NCBI GenBank assembly: GCA_024636505.1
Contig: JAGXGY010000029.1
Location: 1-57,007, forward strand
Direction of reading: 5' to 3'
Length of the DNA: 57,007 nucleotides
Source of the DNA: Methylobacter sp.
Lineage (GTDB): Bacteria; Pseudomonadota; Gammaproteobacteria; Methylococcales; Methylomonadaceae
The translations under genes were made by a program, and so were the position numbers. The notes below the pieces were generated by a model. That model searched no databases. It worked only from the letters and a program-made list of their open reading frames with translations, and was not told the DNA's origin. Positions 44,386-52,976 of this stretch are shown here, in pieces (within the stretch, counting starts at the first letter, position 1; every line of letters begins with the position of its first letter).

Positions 44386-45894
44386 ATGTGTGGTATTGCT
44401 GCTATCGTTTCACATCAGGCTGTTAATCAAGAGTTATATGATGCTCTGACAGTGTTGCAACATAGAGGTCAGGATGCCGCAGGCATTGTGACTTGTGAGG
44501 CAGGACGGCTACATTTGCGCAAGGAAAACGGTTTGACCCGTGACGTTTTTACCAACGCCCAAATGTTGAGATTAAAAGGCAATATGGGCATAGCTCATGT
44601 TCGCTATCCAACGGCGGGATGCACCAGCTCTGCCGAGGCGCAACCTTTTTATGTGAATTCGCCTTTTGGCTTGACGCTGGCCCATAACGGTAATTTGACC
44701 AATACCGAAGAGCTGAAAAAGGCGCTGTTCATCGAAGATCAGCGGCACATCAATACCGATTCCGATTCTGAAGTTTTATTGAATGTTTTTGCTCATGAGC
44801 TGCAAAGTTTAGGGAAATTGCATTTAACTGTGGATGATGTTTTTCAAGCGGTATCCGGCGTTCATCGCCGCTGTCGTGGGGCTTATGCGGTTGTGGTTAT
44901 GATTGCCGGTTTCGGCATTTTAGGATTCAGGGATCCTCATGGTATTCGACCTATCGTCTTTGGTGAAAAAAAATCCGAACAAGGTTCTGAGTTCATGATC
45001 GCGTCCGAAAGTGTGGCTCTGGATGTGCTGGGTTTTGAGCTTAATAGAGATCTTGAGCCCGGCGAAGCGGTATTTGTGGAAGAATCAGGCGTGTTGCATA
45101 CCAAACAGTGTGCTGAGAAAACAGATCATTGTCCGTGCATTTTTGAATATGTCTATCTTGCGCGCCCGGATTCAATTATTGATCGTATCTCTGTTTATAA
45201 GGCGCGACTGCGTATGGGCGAGAAGTTAGCCAAAAAAGTGCAGAGAGACTGGCCGGATCATGACATAGACGTAGTTATTCCCATTCCCGACACCAGCAGA
45301 ACAGCAGCGTTGCAAATGGCTAATCTTTTAGGTTTGAAGTACCGAGAAGGTTTTATAAAAAACCGTTATATTGGCCGGACCTTTATCATGCCGGGCCAGA
45401 AAATGCGGGAAAAATCGGTCAGGCAAAAGTTAAACGCCATTGGTTTGGAATTTGAAGGCAAGAATGTATTGCTGGTTGATGATTCGATCGTCAGAGGTAC
45501 AACATCCGAGCAGATTATTCAGATGGCCAGAGATGCCGGAGCTAAAAAAGTCTATTTTGCCTCAGCTGCACCGCCGGTGCGCTTCCCCAATGTTTACGGC
45601 ATCGATATGCCTGCCGCCCATGAGTTGATTGCTCACGATCGTACTGAAGATGAGGTGTGCGTAGCAATAGGCGCAGACCGGGTAATTTATCAGGAACTGA
45701 ATGATTTGATTGATGCGGTTCGTAAAGGTAATCCGAATATCAAACATTTCGATACCTCCTGTTTTAGTAAAGAGTACGTTACCGGTGATATCGACGACGC
45801 CTATCTGGAGCGTACCGAAGCGTTGCGCAATGACCACGCACAATTAACAGGACGCTCGGAAAATTTCATTATCGGCATGCAGAATGGGGATTGA
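44386..45894 (+). CDS. purF: Amidophosphoribosyltransferase PurF
   Basis: PurF makes phosphoribosylamine from PRPP and glutamine, the first committed purine step. After Met removal, Cys2 of [11 protein letters not shown] is the N-terminal nucleophile of the glutaminase domain ([19 protein letters not shown]). The transferase half has the PRPP loop [18 protein letters not shown]. 502 residues, normal. metZ follows, as in Pseudomonas. Confidence 0.98.
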   Translation: MCGIAAIVSHQAVNQELYDALTVLQHRGQDAAGIVTCEAGRLHLRKENGLTRDVFTNAQMLRLKGNMGIAHVRYPTAGCTSSAEAQPFYVNSPFGLTLAHNGNLTNTEELKKALFIEDQRHINTDSDSEVLLNVFAHELQSLGKLHLTVDDVFQAVSGVHRRCRGAYAVVVMIAGFGILGFRDPHGIRPIVFGEKKSEQGSEFMIASESVALDVLGFELNRDLEPGEAVFVEESGVLHTKQCAEKTDHCPCIFEYVYLARPDSIIDRISVYKARLRMGEKLAKKVQRDWPDHDIDVVIPIPDTSRTAALQMANLLGLKYREGFIKNRYIGRTFIMPGQKMREKSVRQKLNAIGLEFEGKNVLLVDDSIVRGTTSEQIIQMARDAGAKKVYFASAAPPVRFPNVYGIDMPAAHELIAHDRTEDEVCVAIGADRVIYQELNDLIDAVRKGNPNIKHFDTSCFSKEYVTGDIDDAYLERTEALRNDHAQLTGRSENFIIGMQNGD

Positions 45895-45912
45895 GGCTTT
45901 TTAAGGTCCAAA

Positions 45913-45921
45913 GCGAAAGGC
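45913..45921. repeat. GCGAAAGGC repeat core in the purF-metZ spacer
   Basis: GCGAAAGGC occurs 18 bp after the purF stop and an imperfect partner TTGCCTTTC lies about 20-30 bp further on. The unit matches the cores at 35081 and 52903, so the same short repeat has entered at least three operon spacers. Confidence 0.45.
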
Positions 45922-45997
45922 GGTCGTATTGAAGTTGGTTTCTTTGCCTTTCATCCTTTTGCCTGATCTTTTTAATAAAAATATACACTATATAACC

Positions 45998-47179
45998 ATG
46001 ACAAATATTAACTGGAACGACTATTCACTGGAAACCCAGGCGATCAGAGCCGGGCATCGGCGCACTCATGAAGATGAGCACAGCATACCGATTTTTGCCA
46101 CTTCCAGTTATGTGTTTGCCAGCGCCGAAGAGGCCGCTTTGCGCTTTACCGGCCAGAAACCGGGTAATATCTACTCCCGTTTCACCAATCCAACCGTCAA
46201 TGCTTTTCAGGAAAGACTGGCGCTCATGGAGAAAGGCGAGCGTTGTCTGGCCTTTTCATCGGGCATGGCGGCTATTATGGCGGTCGGCATGGGACTGCTT
46301 AAAGCCGGAGACCATGTGGTGTGTTCGCGCGGCGTGTTCGGCAATACCGTATTGATGTTCCAAAATTATTTTAGTAAATTCGGGGTTGAAACCGACTTTG
46401 TCGATTTAATCGATACCGCAGCCTGGGAAGCGGCGATTAAACCGAATACCCGGTTTCTGTTTCTGGAAACACCGTCCAATCCGTTGATTGAAATTGCCGA
46501 TATTTCAGCGCTTGCCGATATCGCCCATAAACACGGCTGCTTACTGATTGTTGATAATTGTTTTTGTACCCCGGTATTGCAAAAGCCTTTCGAACTGGGC
46601 GCGGATATTGTGATCCATTCGGCAACTAAATATATAGACGGGCAGGGCCGTTGTATCGGCGGCGCGGTCATTGCCAGCGATGAAATCATCGAAAAGTTTA
46701 TTTATCCGTATCTGCGCACCGGCGGCGCGACCATGAGCCCTTTCAATGCCTGGGTATTTTTGTCCGGCTTGGAAACGTTGGCGGTCAGAATGAAAGCGCA
46801 TTGCGATAGCGCCTTTGAACTGGCCAAATGGCTGGAGCAACAGCCCGGTATCGCCAAAGTGCATTATCCCGGCTTGGCATCGCATGCTCAGCACCAACTG
46901 GCCAAGCGTCAGCAGAGTCATTTCGGCGGCATCGTCAGTTTTGAGCTGGTCGGCGGCAAAGAACACGCCTGGAAGTTGATCAATGCGACCGAAATGCTGT
47001 CAATTACCGCAAATCTGGGCGATGTTAAAACCACCATCACTCATCCTGCAACCACTACGCATGGTCGCTTGGCGCCCGAAGTCAGAGCGGCCGCCGGTAT
47101 CAAGGACGGCTTGGTCAGGATTTCAGTAGGATTGGAGAATCTTGAAGATATTAAAAAGGATATTTTAAGAGGGTTGTAG
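45998..47179 (+). CDS. metZ: O-succinylhomoserine sulfhydrylase MetZ
   Basis: MetZ uses PLP to form homocysteine from O-succinylhomoserine and sulfide in methionine synthesis. The frame opens at 45929, but the start MTNINWNDYSLETQAIRAGH at 45998 fits the family. Motifs: IFATSSYVF, YSRFTNPTVNAF, FSSGMAAIMAV, DNCFCTPVLQKP, PLP Lys in VIHSATKYIDGQGR, and ATTTHGRLAPE. 393 residues. purF-metZ adjacency is known from Pseudomonas. A GGGCATA/TATGCCC hairpin follows the stop (47182-47200). Confidence 0.95.
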   Translation: MTNINWNDYSLETQAIRAGHRRTHEDEHSIPIFATSSYVFASAEEAALRFTGQKPGNIYSRFTNPTVNAFQERLALMEKGERCLAFSSGMAAIMAVGMGLLKAGDHVVCSRGVFGNTVLMFQNYFSKFGVETDFVDLIDTAAWEAAIKPNTRFLFLETPSNPLIEIADISALADIAHKHGCLLIVDNCFCTPVLQKPFELGADIVIHSATKYIDGQGRCIGGAVIASDEIIEKFIYPYLRTGGATMSPFNAWVFLSGLETLAVRMKAHCDSAFELAKWLEQQPGIAKVHYPGLASHAQHQLAKRQQSHFGGIVSFELVGGKEHAWKLINATEMLSITANLGDVKTTITHPATTTHGRLAPEVRAAAGIKDGLVRISVGLENLEDIKKDILRGL

Positions 47180-47258
47180 TTGGGCATAGTGTTTATGCCC
47201 GACATGTTATTGGGTAACGAAAAGCTGCTAGCTAAAGCGCCTGCTTTCGGTGCCGAAT

Positions 47259-47516
47259 CTACGCAGCTGCCAACAAGTTATCCAGTTTTTTTTGTTGTTC
47301 CAGTGCATGCAACTCGTCAAAGCCGCCGACGTGATAATCGCCGATATAGATTTGCGGTACTGTGCGGCGGTTGGTTTTCAGCATCATTTCTTCTCTTAAA
47401 CCGGGTTTGGCATCCACATTAATTTCTGTATAAGATAGGCCTTTTTTGTCCAGCAGGCGTTTGGCCATGGTGCAGTAAGGACAAATGTTGGTGGTGTAGA
47501 TCAGTATTTCCGGCAT
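47259..47516 (-). CDS. grxC: Glutaredoxin 3 (GrxC)
   Basis: The 85-residue thioredoxin-fold protein has the dithiol active site CPYC at residues 12-15 and the glutathione-site residues TVPQIYIGDYHVGGFDEL. It reduces disulfides using glutathione. The length and dithiol site indicate class I glutaredoxin of the GrxC type. It is convergent with metZ and 37 bp downstream of the aldolase-family gene on the same strand. Confidence 0.97.
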   Translation of the reverse strand: MPEILIYTTNICPYCTMAKRLLDKKGLSYTEINVDAKPGLREEMMLKTNRRTVPQIYIGDYHVGGFDELHALEQQKKLDNLLAAA

Positions 47517-47553
47517 ATTTCATTAACAGTTGCTAGTGATAAAGCCGGGTATT

Positions 47554-48204
47554 TTATCGGTTAACGCGTTGTGGTTCAATGCGGATAGCCAGTGATAAAT
47601 ATTTAATCAGTTGCCACGCTGCTTCTTCCATGTTTCTGCCGAAAGCTATAACCCCGTCTTCATGTCCGAGCATGGTAAATAATGAAGTTTGCGTCAGTTT
47701 GCCGGATTGAAATAATTGTTCAACAGCCATCGCCATGTCAACTGTGCCGTAAGCAATGTCGGCCATAGTGTGGGGCAGTTCAAGCGCTATGGTATGTTTC
47801 CAGATTTCAGGGCTGTGTGCGTGGATAACGGCTTGAATGGCATGATTTTGAGCATATACGCTGGCGTGGGTCAGGGATTCGGACGAAGGGTTGCACAAGC
47901 CGCGGGATTGAATCCGGTTTTGGTGAGGTTCCGCCTTGACAATCAGGCAATAATGCTCCGGGCTGAGTTGTTCAATATGCCCGGTTTGCGTACCGCTGAT
48001 AATGAACTGAGCGCTGTGAGGGTCGATTCTTTGGCTGATATTACCAAAACCGATATTCTGGTATCGCTCAGGGCTTTGTCCGATCAGTTCAAGCCGGACG
48101 GCAATGGTGCGCCAGGCGTTGATGTCGGCTAATGAGTACAAAGAGCTAATTGGCTGTTGCGTATGATTTAACTGATATTTTATGACGCCTTCTTGCTTTC
48201 TCAT
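47554..48204 (-). CDS. Class II aldolase/adducin family protein
   Basis: The 216-residue protein has the zinc-type motifs of the family: SESLTHASVY, AVIHAHSPEIWKH (two metal-binding His) and MLGHEDGVIAFG. The N-terminal GFGNISQRIDP resembles the sugar-phosphate-binding loop. Members act on fuculose- or ribulose-type phosphates or as methylthioribulose-phosphate dehydratase. The exact substrate cannot be told, and no sugar or methionine-salvage partner gene is adjacent. It shares a strand with grxC. Confidence 0.88.
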   Translation of the reverse strand: MRKQEGVIKYQLNHTQQPISSLYSLADINAWRTIAVRLELIGQSPERYQNIGFGNISQRIDPHSAQFIISGTQTGHIEQLSPEHYCLIVKAEPHQNRIQSRGLCNPSSESLTHASVYAQNHAIQAVIHAHSPEIWKHTIALELPHTMADIAYGTVDMAMAVEQLFQSGKLTQTSLFTMLGHEDGVIAFGRNMEEAAWQLIKYLSLAIRIEPQRVNR

Positions 48205-48342
48205 GGGTCTGTTTCTGCTGTGCTGTGGTTGGGTAAGTATAAGCGCGGTTGCCGTCTACTTTAAGAAAATAAAATACAGGTAACCGGCAGAGTGTTATAA
48301 AATCAACGGTTTTTCAGTTTGCATATCGATTTTTCGGTGACG

Positions 48343-48383
48343 GCTCCCGGCAGTCGTCGGCATTTCCTCCAGCCATGGAGGTC
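48343..48383 (+). repeat. nrdR-flanking repeat, unit B copy 1
   Basis: This 41-bp stretch (beginning GCTCCCGGCAGTCGTCGGCA and ending CCATGGAGGTC) recurs at 48935-48975 with only two mismatches and in the same orientation. It lies 29 bp upstream of the nrdR ATG. Confidence 0.85.
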
Positions 48384-48411
48384 ATCGGTAGACAAAAATA
48401 GTGGCTTAATT

Positions 48412-49017
48412 ATGCGATGTCCGTTTTGCGGAGCACAAGATACGCGGGTTCTTGATTCCAGGTTGGCTAATGACGGCGATCAGGTTCGCCGCCGGCGCGA
48501 GTGTCATGCTTGTAAGGAACGCTTTACTACGCACGAAGTGGCTGAGTTGACGCTACCGCGAATTGTTAAGCGTGACGGGATACGCGAGCCTTTCGAGGAA
48601 GAAAAACTGCGGGCCGGCATGCTCAGGGCTCTGGAAAAGCGGCCGGTAGTCAGTGACGATATTGAAGCGGCAATCAATCGTATAAAACAGGATTTGCGGG
48701 CATCGGGTGAGCGGGAAATATCGGCACATGAATTGGGAGAACAAGTTATGAAGGAATTGAGTTTGCTGGATCATGTGGCTTTCGTACGTTTTGCCTCGGT
48801 GTATCGCAGTTTTCAGGATGTCAGTGAATTCACCGATATGATTGAACATTTACAAACGACTGCCATGGATGGCGGGAGTGTCGCAACAGGTAGGGAACCA
48901 GTGCGACCGACTGCCATGGATGGCGGCCGCGACTGCTCCCGGCAGTCGTCGGCACTTCCTCCATCCATGGAGGTCGGGAGTGTCGCAACAGGCAGGGAAC
49001 CGGTGCGACAAAAATAA
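48412..49017 (+). CDS. nrdR: Transcriptional repressor NrdR with repeat-encoded C-terminal tail
   Basis: NrdR is an ATP/dATP-sensing zinc repressor of ribonucleotide reductase genes. The start [17 protein letters not shown] at 48412 is preferred over the open frame from 48319, which would translate a repeat. The zinc ribbon (CPFC and CHAC) and the ATP-cone ([20 protein letters not shown] to [10 protein letters not shown]) fill residues 1-148, the normal family length. About 53 further residues are added in frame (from TTAMDGG) and contain [11 protein letters not shown] twice; they are encoded by repeats A and B. The tail has no counterpart in ordinary NrdR. The stop overlaps the ribD start codon. 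Confidence 0.93.
   Translation: MRCPFCGAQDTRVLDSRLANDGDQVRRRRECHACKERFTTHEVAELTLPRIVKRDGIREPFEEEKLRAGMLRALEKRPVVSDDIEAAINRIKQDLRASGEREISAHELGEQVMKELSLLDHVAFVRFASVYRSFQDVSEFTDMIEHLQTTAMDGGSVATGREPVRPTAMDGGRDCSRQSSALPPSMEVGSVATGREPVRQK
48867..49009 (+). repeat. Composite repeat inside the nrdR 3' end (units A-B-A)
   Basis: Unit A starts CGGGAGTGTCGCAACAGG and ends GTGCGAC; its two 35-bp copies (48873-48907 and 48975-49009) differ at two positions. Between them lies the second copy of unit B (48935-48975). GACTGCCATGGATGG before unit B faces CCATCCATGGAGGTC at its end, so the centre can fold as a hairpin. Confidence 0.85.
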
Positions 49018-50120
49018 TGTCAAGGTCACGCGATGCTTTTTATATGGCGCGAGCCATTCAGTTGGCTAAAAAAGGCCGATATACGACCGATCCGAATCCC
49101 CGTGTAGGCTGTGTTTTAGTCAAGGACGATGTGGTCATCGGCGAAGGCTGGCATGCTAAAGCGGGCTTAGGTCATGCGGAAGTTGAAGCGTTAAAAAACG
49201 TGCAGGATGCAACAGGCGCAACCGCCTATGTTACGCTGGAGCCTTGCAGTCATCAGGGCAGAACGCCGCCGTGTTGCGATGCGCTGATAAACGCCGGAAT
49301 CGCTCGGGTTGTTGCGGCTATGCAAGATCCCAATCCGCAGGTGTCCGGCAGCGGACTGAAAAAGCTCAGGGGGGCGGGAATTGAAGTGGATTGCGACGTA
49401 TTGCAGGAAGATGCGCAGGCATTGAATCGCGGGTTTATCAAACGCATGACTGAAAACCGCCCGTTTGTGCGCAGCAAGCTGGCGATGAGTCTGGATGGGC
49501 GCACCGCGATGGCATCAGGTGAAAGTAAATGGATTACCTCAGCTGAGGCCAGAGTCGATGTGCAGCGCTTAAGAGCGGAGAGTTCAGCAATTTTAACGGG
49601 TATCAATACGGTATTAGCTGATGATCCGGCGTTGAATGTCCGTATAGACTTGGTCGCAGACTGGCAATCGGATGTGTTACAACCGCTCAGGGTAGTCTTG
49701 GATACTCATCTGGCTATGCCGGTTACCGCGAAGATGGTAAGGCTTCCCGGGCGCAGTCTGATTTTAACCTGTGCCGATGATTCCCAAAAACAATGCGCGT
49801 TGCAACAGGCGGGTTTTGAAGTTTATAAACTGGCCGACAAAAACGGACGACTGGATTTACATGCGGTGATGGATTTTTTAAGCCAACAACAAATCAATGA
49901 ACTGCTGGTTGAGTCGGGTTCGGTGCTGAATGGCGAATTACTGACTGAAGGACTGGTGGATGAATATATTATTTATATGGCTCCGTGTATTTTAGGCGAC
50001 CAAGGGCGTGGCTTATTCAAGTTGCCGGGTTTGCAAAAGATGGCTGATAAAAAACAGTTAAAACTCCGCGATGTCAGGCAGGTCGGTCAGGATTTGAAAT
50101 TAACCTGGACACCACGGTAA
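49017..50120 (+). CDS. ribD: Bifunctional riboflavin deaminase/reductase RibD
   Basis: RibD performs the second and third riboflavin steps. The deaminase half has zinc ligands and catalytic Glu in GHAEVEALKN (His53, Glu55) and LEPCSHQGRTPPCCDAL (Cys77, Cys86). The reductase half (residues 147-367) has KLAMSLDGRTAMASGESKWI, LTGINTVLADDPALNVR and VESGSVLNGELL. 367 residues. It begins at the last base of the nrdR stop codon. A REP-like element follows the stop. Confidence 0.97.
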   Translation: MSRSRDAFYMARAIQLAKKGRYTTDPNPRVGCVLVKDDVVIGEGWHAKAGLGHAEVEALKNVQDATGATAYVTLEPCSHQGRTPPCCDALINAGIARVVAAMQDPNPQVSGSGLKKLRGAGIEVDCDVLQEDAQALNRGFIKRMTENRPFVRSKLAMSLDGRTAMASGESKWITSAEARVDVQRLRAESSAILTGINTVLADDPALNVRIDLVADWQSDVLQPLRVVLDTHLAMPVTAKMVRLPGRSLILTCADDSQKQCALQQAGFEVYKLADKNGRLDLHAVMDFLSQQQINELLVESGSVLNGELLTEGLVDEYIIYMAPCILGDQGRGLFKLPGLQKMADKKQLKLRDVRQVGQDLKLTWTPR

Positions 50121-50144
50121 TCGCGGCTAAAGCCGCTCCTACAA
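50121..50144 (-). repeat. REP-like element between ribD and ribE
   Basis: Read on the minus strand this is TTGTAGGAG followed by the palindrome GCGGCTTTAGCCGC, the classic form of RAYT-associated REP sequences in Pseudomonas and other gammaproteobacteria. It begins directly after the ribD TAA. Confidence 0.8.
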
Positions 50145-50164
50145 CTCATAATAATAGGACATCC

Positions 50165-50821
50165 ATGTTTACAGGCATCATCTTGGCAGTGGGCAAAATA
50201 TCAGCAATCGAGCAGAAAGCCGGTGATTGTCGATTGACCGTGGCGACCGGAAAATTACCGCTGCTGGATGTCGCGTTGGGCGACAGTATTGCCGTCAACG
50301 GCGTATGCCTGACCGCAGTGGCGTTAGGTAAAAATCATTTTTGCGCCGATGTGTCTAATGAAACTTTGTCCAGAACCATCCTGAATGCTGCAACGGTCGG
50401 TACTCCGGTGAATCTGGAGTTGGCATTAACGCCGTCAACCCGGTTAGGCGGGCATATCGTCAGCGGCCATGTCGATGGTATCGGTACGGTAACGGAAAAG
50501 CAGGCAGATGGACGTTCCTTTCGTTTTACCTGTAAAGCGCCTGATAATCTGGCTAAATACATTGCCGAAAAAGGCTCTATTTGTATCAACGGCATTAGCC
50601 TGACGGTTAATGAAGTTGATGGCGCGGTATTCAGCGTTAATATTGTGCCGCATACGCTCAAAGAAACGACCTTAGGCGATGCAGTGGTTGGAACCAAAGT
50701 CAATCTGGAAGTGGATTTGCTGGCTCGCTATATAGAGCGGTTAATCAAGGGTGATGCGGCGGCTAAAAGTTGTAGCGGCATCACAGAAGCATTATTGCAA
50801 AAAAGCGGTTTTTTAGGCTAA
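50165..50821 (+). CDS. ribE: Riboflavin synthase alpha chain
   Basis: The enzyme dismutates two lumazines to riboflavin. It has two homologous lumazine-binding barrels (residues 1-97 and 98-200), each with GxxxxV...G and GDSIAVNGVCLTAV / GSICINGISLTVNEVDG. The N-terminus MFTGIILAVGKI is typical. 218 residues. Naming varies (ribE in many genomes, ribC in E. coli). It sits between ribD and ribBX. Confidence 0.97.
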   Translation: MFTGIILAVGKISAIEQKAGDCRLTVATGKLPLLDVALGDSIAVNGVCLTAVALGKNHFCADVSNETLSRTILNAATVGTPVNLELALTPSTRLGGHIVSGHVDGIGTVTEKQADGRSFRFTCKAPDNLAKYIAEKGSICINGISLTVNEVDGAVFSVNIVPHTLKETTLGDAVVGTKVNLEVDLLARYIERLIKGDAAAKSCSGITEALLQKSGFLG

Positions 50822-50834
50822 GTCAAAAGGCAAA

Positions 50835-51938
50835 ATGAATACCATCGAAGAAATTATAGAAGATTTACGCGTAGGAAAAATGGTCATCATCATGGATGAC
50901 GAAGATCGTGAGAATGAAGGCGATCTGCTGATGGCCGCTGCTTTTACGCGTCCTGAAGATGTTAATTTTATGGCACGTTACGGTCGCGGCCTGATTTGCC
51001 TGACTTTGACCAGCGAGCGTTGTCAGCAATTACGCTTGCCGTTGATGGTCAATGAAAACCAGACCGCTCACTCGACCAATTTTACCGTGTCGATCGAAGC
51101 GGCAACCGGCGTCACCACCGGCATTTCAGCGGCCGACCGGGCGCGTACTATTCAATGTGCCGTCATGGCGGATGCCAAGGCGGATGATCTGGTGCAGCCG
51201 GGGCATGTCTTCCCGTTAATGGCGCAAGCCGGCGGCGTGTTAAACCGGGCAGGACACACCGAAGCGGGCTGCGATTTAGCTAGATTGGCAGGCGTGGAAC
51301 CGGCGGCGGTTATCGTCGAGATACTCAATGAAGATGGTACGATGGCAAGACGGCCTGATCTGGAAGTGTTCGCCAAGCAGCACGATCTTAGAATCGGCAC
51401 GATCGCCGATTTGATTCATTACCGTATCCAACATGAAAATACCCTGGAGCGCATCAGCGAGTGCGCTTATCCGACCGAATTCGGCGATTTCAGGCTATAT
51501 GCTTATCAGGACAGAAACGACAATAATCTGCATCTGGCGCTGGTGATGGGGCAGGTTGCTGGCAACGAACCGATTTTAGTTAGGGTTCATGCGCGGAATG
51601 TGCTGGATGATGTGTTTGCCTCCAAGCGTAGCGATTGCAACATTCCATTGCGTGCAGCCATGCAAAAAATAGCCGGGGAAGGGCGCGGAGTCTTGGTGCT
51701 TATCAGGCAGCGAGAGGACAATAAGTCGCTGGCGGAATTGATATACCACTATCAATTGGAAGATCACGGTATTGTCAGTCCAGTTCAGCCGGTTGGTGCT
51801 GAAGATTGGCGTACCACAGGCACAGGCGCCAGAATTCTGGCTGATCTGGGTGTACATAAGCTTAAGGTTTTAGGACCCCAGAAAAAATATGTCGCGTTAT
51901 CCGGGTTTGATTTGGAAGTCGCCGAGTATGTAGGGTAA
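50835..51938 (+). CDS. ribBX: RibBX: DHBP synthase fused to a degenerate GTP cyclohydrolase II domain
   Basis: Residues 1-205 are a complete 3,4-dihydroxy-2-butanone-4-phosphate synthase: DDEDRENEGDLLMAA, FMARYGRGLICLTLT, and RAGHTEAGCDLARLAG. Residues 206-367 align with GTP cyclohydrolase II (EFGDFRLYAY, LVRVHARNVLDDVFASK) but lack what that activity needs. Where the zinc site RCDCG is expected it has RSDCNIP, and where RQEGRGIGL is expected it has RQREDNKSL. This is the pattern of the RibBX variant described in proteobacteria, with an inactive second domain. Another ribA gene should exist elsewhere in the genome. 367 residues. Confidence 0.92.
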   Translation: MNTIEEIIEDLRVGKMVIIMDDEDRENEGDLLMAAAFTRPEDVNFMARYGRGLICLTLTSERCQQLRLPLMVNENQTAHSTNFTVSIEAATGVTTGISAADRARTIQCAVMADAKADDLVQPGHVFPLMAQAGGVLNRAGHTEAGCDLARLAGVEPAAVIVEILNEDGTMARRPDLEVFAKQHDLRIGTIADLIHYRIQHENTLERISECAYPTEFGDFRLYAYQDRNDNNLHLALVMGQVAGNEPILVRVHARNVLDDVFASKRSDCNIPLRAAMQKIAGEGRGVLVLIRQREDNKSLAELIYHYQLEDHGIVSPVQPVGAEDWRTTGTGARILADLGVHKLKVLGPQKKYVALSGFDLEVAEYVG

Positions 51939-52012
51939 AAAAGTAACAAGTCCCTAATTATGGCGTTACGCTATTCATAATAGTAGAACATATCACACAG
52001 TAGAGAAATATC

Positions 52013-52489
52013 ATGTCAACACTAAAAACCTTTGAAGGAAATTTGCTCATTCAGGGCGGAAAATTCTGTATCGTAGCGTCACGCTTTAACAGTTTCATTG
52101 TTGAGCAATTGGAAACCGGTGCAATTGATGCACTGGTGCGCCACGGTGCTAATAAAGCCGATATTCATCTGGTTAAAGCGCCGGGTGCATTTGAGTTGCC
52201 GATGGTGGTGCAACGTGTGGCAGCGGCCAAAAAATACGATGCGATTATCGCCTTGGGCGCAGTAATTCGTGGCGGCACCCCGCATTTTGAATATGTCGCC
52301 GGTGAATGCGTTAAAGGCTTGGCGCAGGTTTCTTTGCAATACAGTATCCCCGTCAGTTTTGGGGTGTTAACTGTTGACAGTATTGAGCAGGCAATAGAAC
52401 GGGCGGGCACTAAAGCCGGTAATAAAGGCGCGGAAGCGGCAATGTCAGCCATTGAAATGGTCAATTTATTTAATAACCTGGAAAACTAA
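52013..52489 (+). CDS. ribH: 6,7-dimethyl-8-ribityllumazine synthase
   Basis: RibH condenses the RibB and RibD products to lumazine in a large capsid-like complex. Motifs: [51 protein letters not shown] (catalytic His) and [20 protein letters not shown]. 158 residues. The final base of its stop codon is the first of the nusB start. Confidence 0.98.
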   Translation: MSTLKTFEGNLLIQGGKFCIVASRFNSFIVEQLETGAIDALVRHGANKADIHLVKAPGAFELPMVVQRVAAAKKYDAIIALGAVIRGGTPHFEYVAGECVKGLAQVSLQYSIPVSFGVLTVDSIEQAIERAGTKAGNKGAEAAMSAIEMVNLFNNLEN

Positions 52490-52923
52490 TGAGTCAAGCT
52501 CGAACCAATGCCCGAAAAGCGGCTGTACAGGCATTGTATCAATGGCAAATGGCCGGTCAGAACCTGAGTGAGATCGAACGCCAGTTTCTGGAAGAAGAGC
52601 GCTTGAAAGACGCGCAAAAAAGTTATTTCATCGAGTTGTTTTACGGTGTGCCTAAAAACCTGGATGCGATTGATCAGGCGCTGTCGGAATTTGTCGACCG
52701 TCCGGTTGATGCGATAGACCCGGTCGAACGGGCGATTTTAAGAATTGGTGTATACGAGTTGTTGTATCGATTAAATATGCCGTATCGGGTTGTTTTAAAT
52801 GAGGGTATTAATCTCGCCAAAGACTTTGGCGCTGACGGTAGCCACAAGTATGTTAACGGCATACTGGATAAAATAGCCCAACAAAAAAGAATGGTAGAAA
52901 TTAAGGCGAAAGGCGCGAGGTGA
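52489..52923 (+). CDS. nusB: Transcription antitermination factor NusB
   Basis: NusB with NusE binds boxA in rRNA leaders. Typical are ARKAAVQALYQWQMAGQ at the start, ERAILRIGVYELL, and PYRVVLNEGINLAKDFG with HKYVNGILDKIA. 144 residues. The last six residues (KAKGAR) are encoded by a GCGAAAGGC-type repeat, so the extreme C-terminus may have been altered by repeat insertion. ribH-nusB-thiL order is conserved. Confidence 0.97.
   Translation: MSQARTNARKAAVQALYQWQMAGQNLSEIERQFLEEERLKDAQKSYFIELFYGVPKNLDAIDQALSEFVDRPVDAIDPVERAILRIGVYELLYRLNMPYRVVLNEGINLAKDFGADGSHKYVNGILDKIAQQKRMVEIKAKGAR
52903..52914. repeat. GCGAAAGGC repeat at the nusB-thiL junction
   Basis: AAGGCGAAAGGC encodes the NusB C-terminus, and the following bases repeat GAAAG motifs (GTGAAAGACGAAAGG) with a CGCCTTT partner at about 52939-52945. 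It matches the repeat at 35081. Confidence 0.55.
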
Positions 52924-52976
52924 AAGACGAAAGGGATACGCCTTTAGTCTTTAGTCTTAGCCTTGTCCTGTTAAAA

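Noticed and set aside
50121-50164. Possible FMN riboswitch in the riboflavin operon
   Set aside because: The spacers of the operon are short, and the only structured piece is a REP-like element; no RFN-type conserved core is seen.
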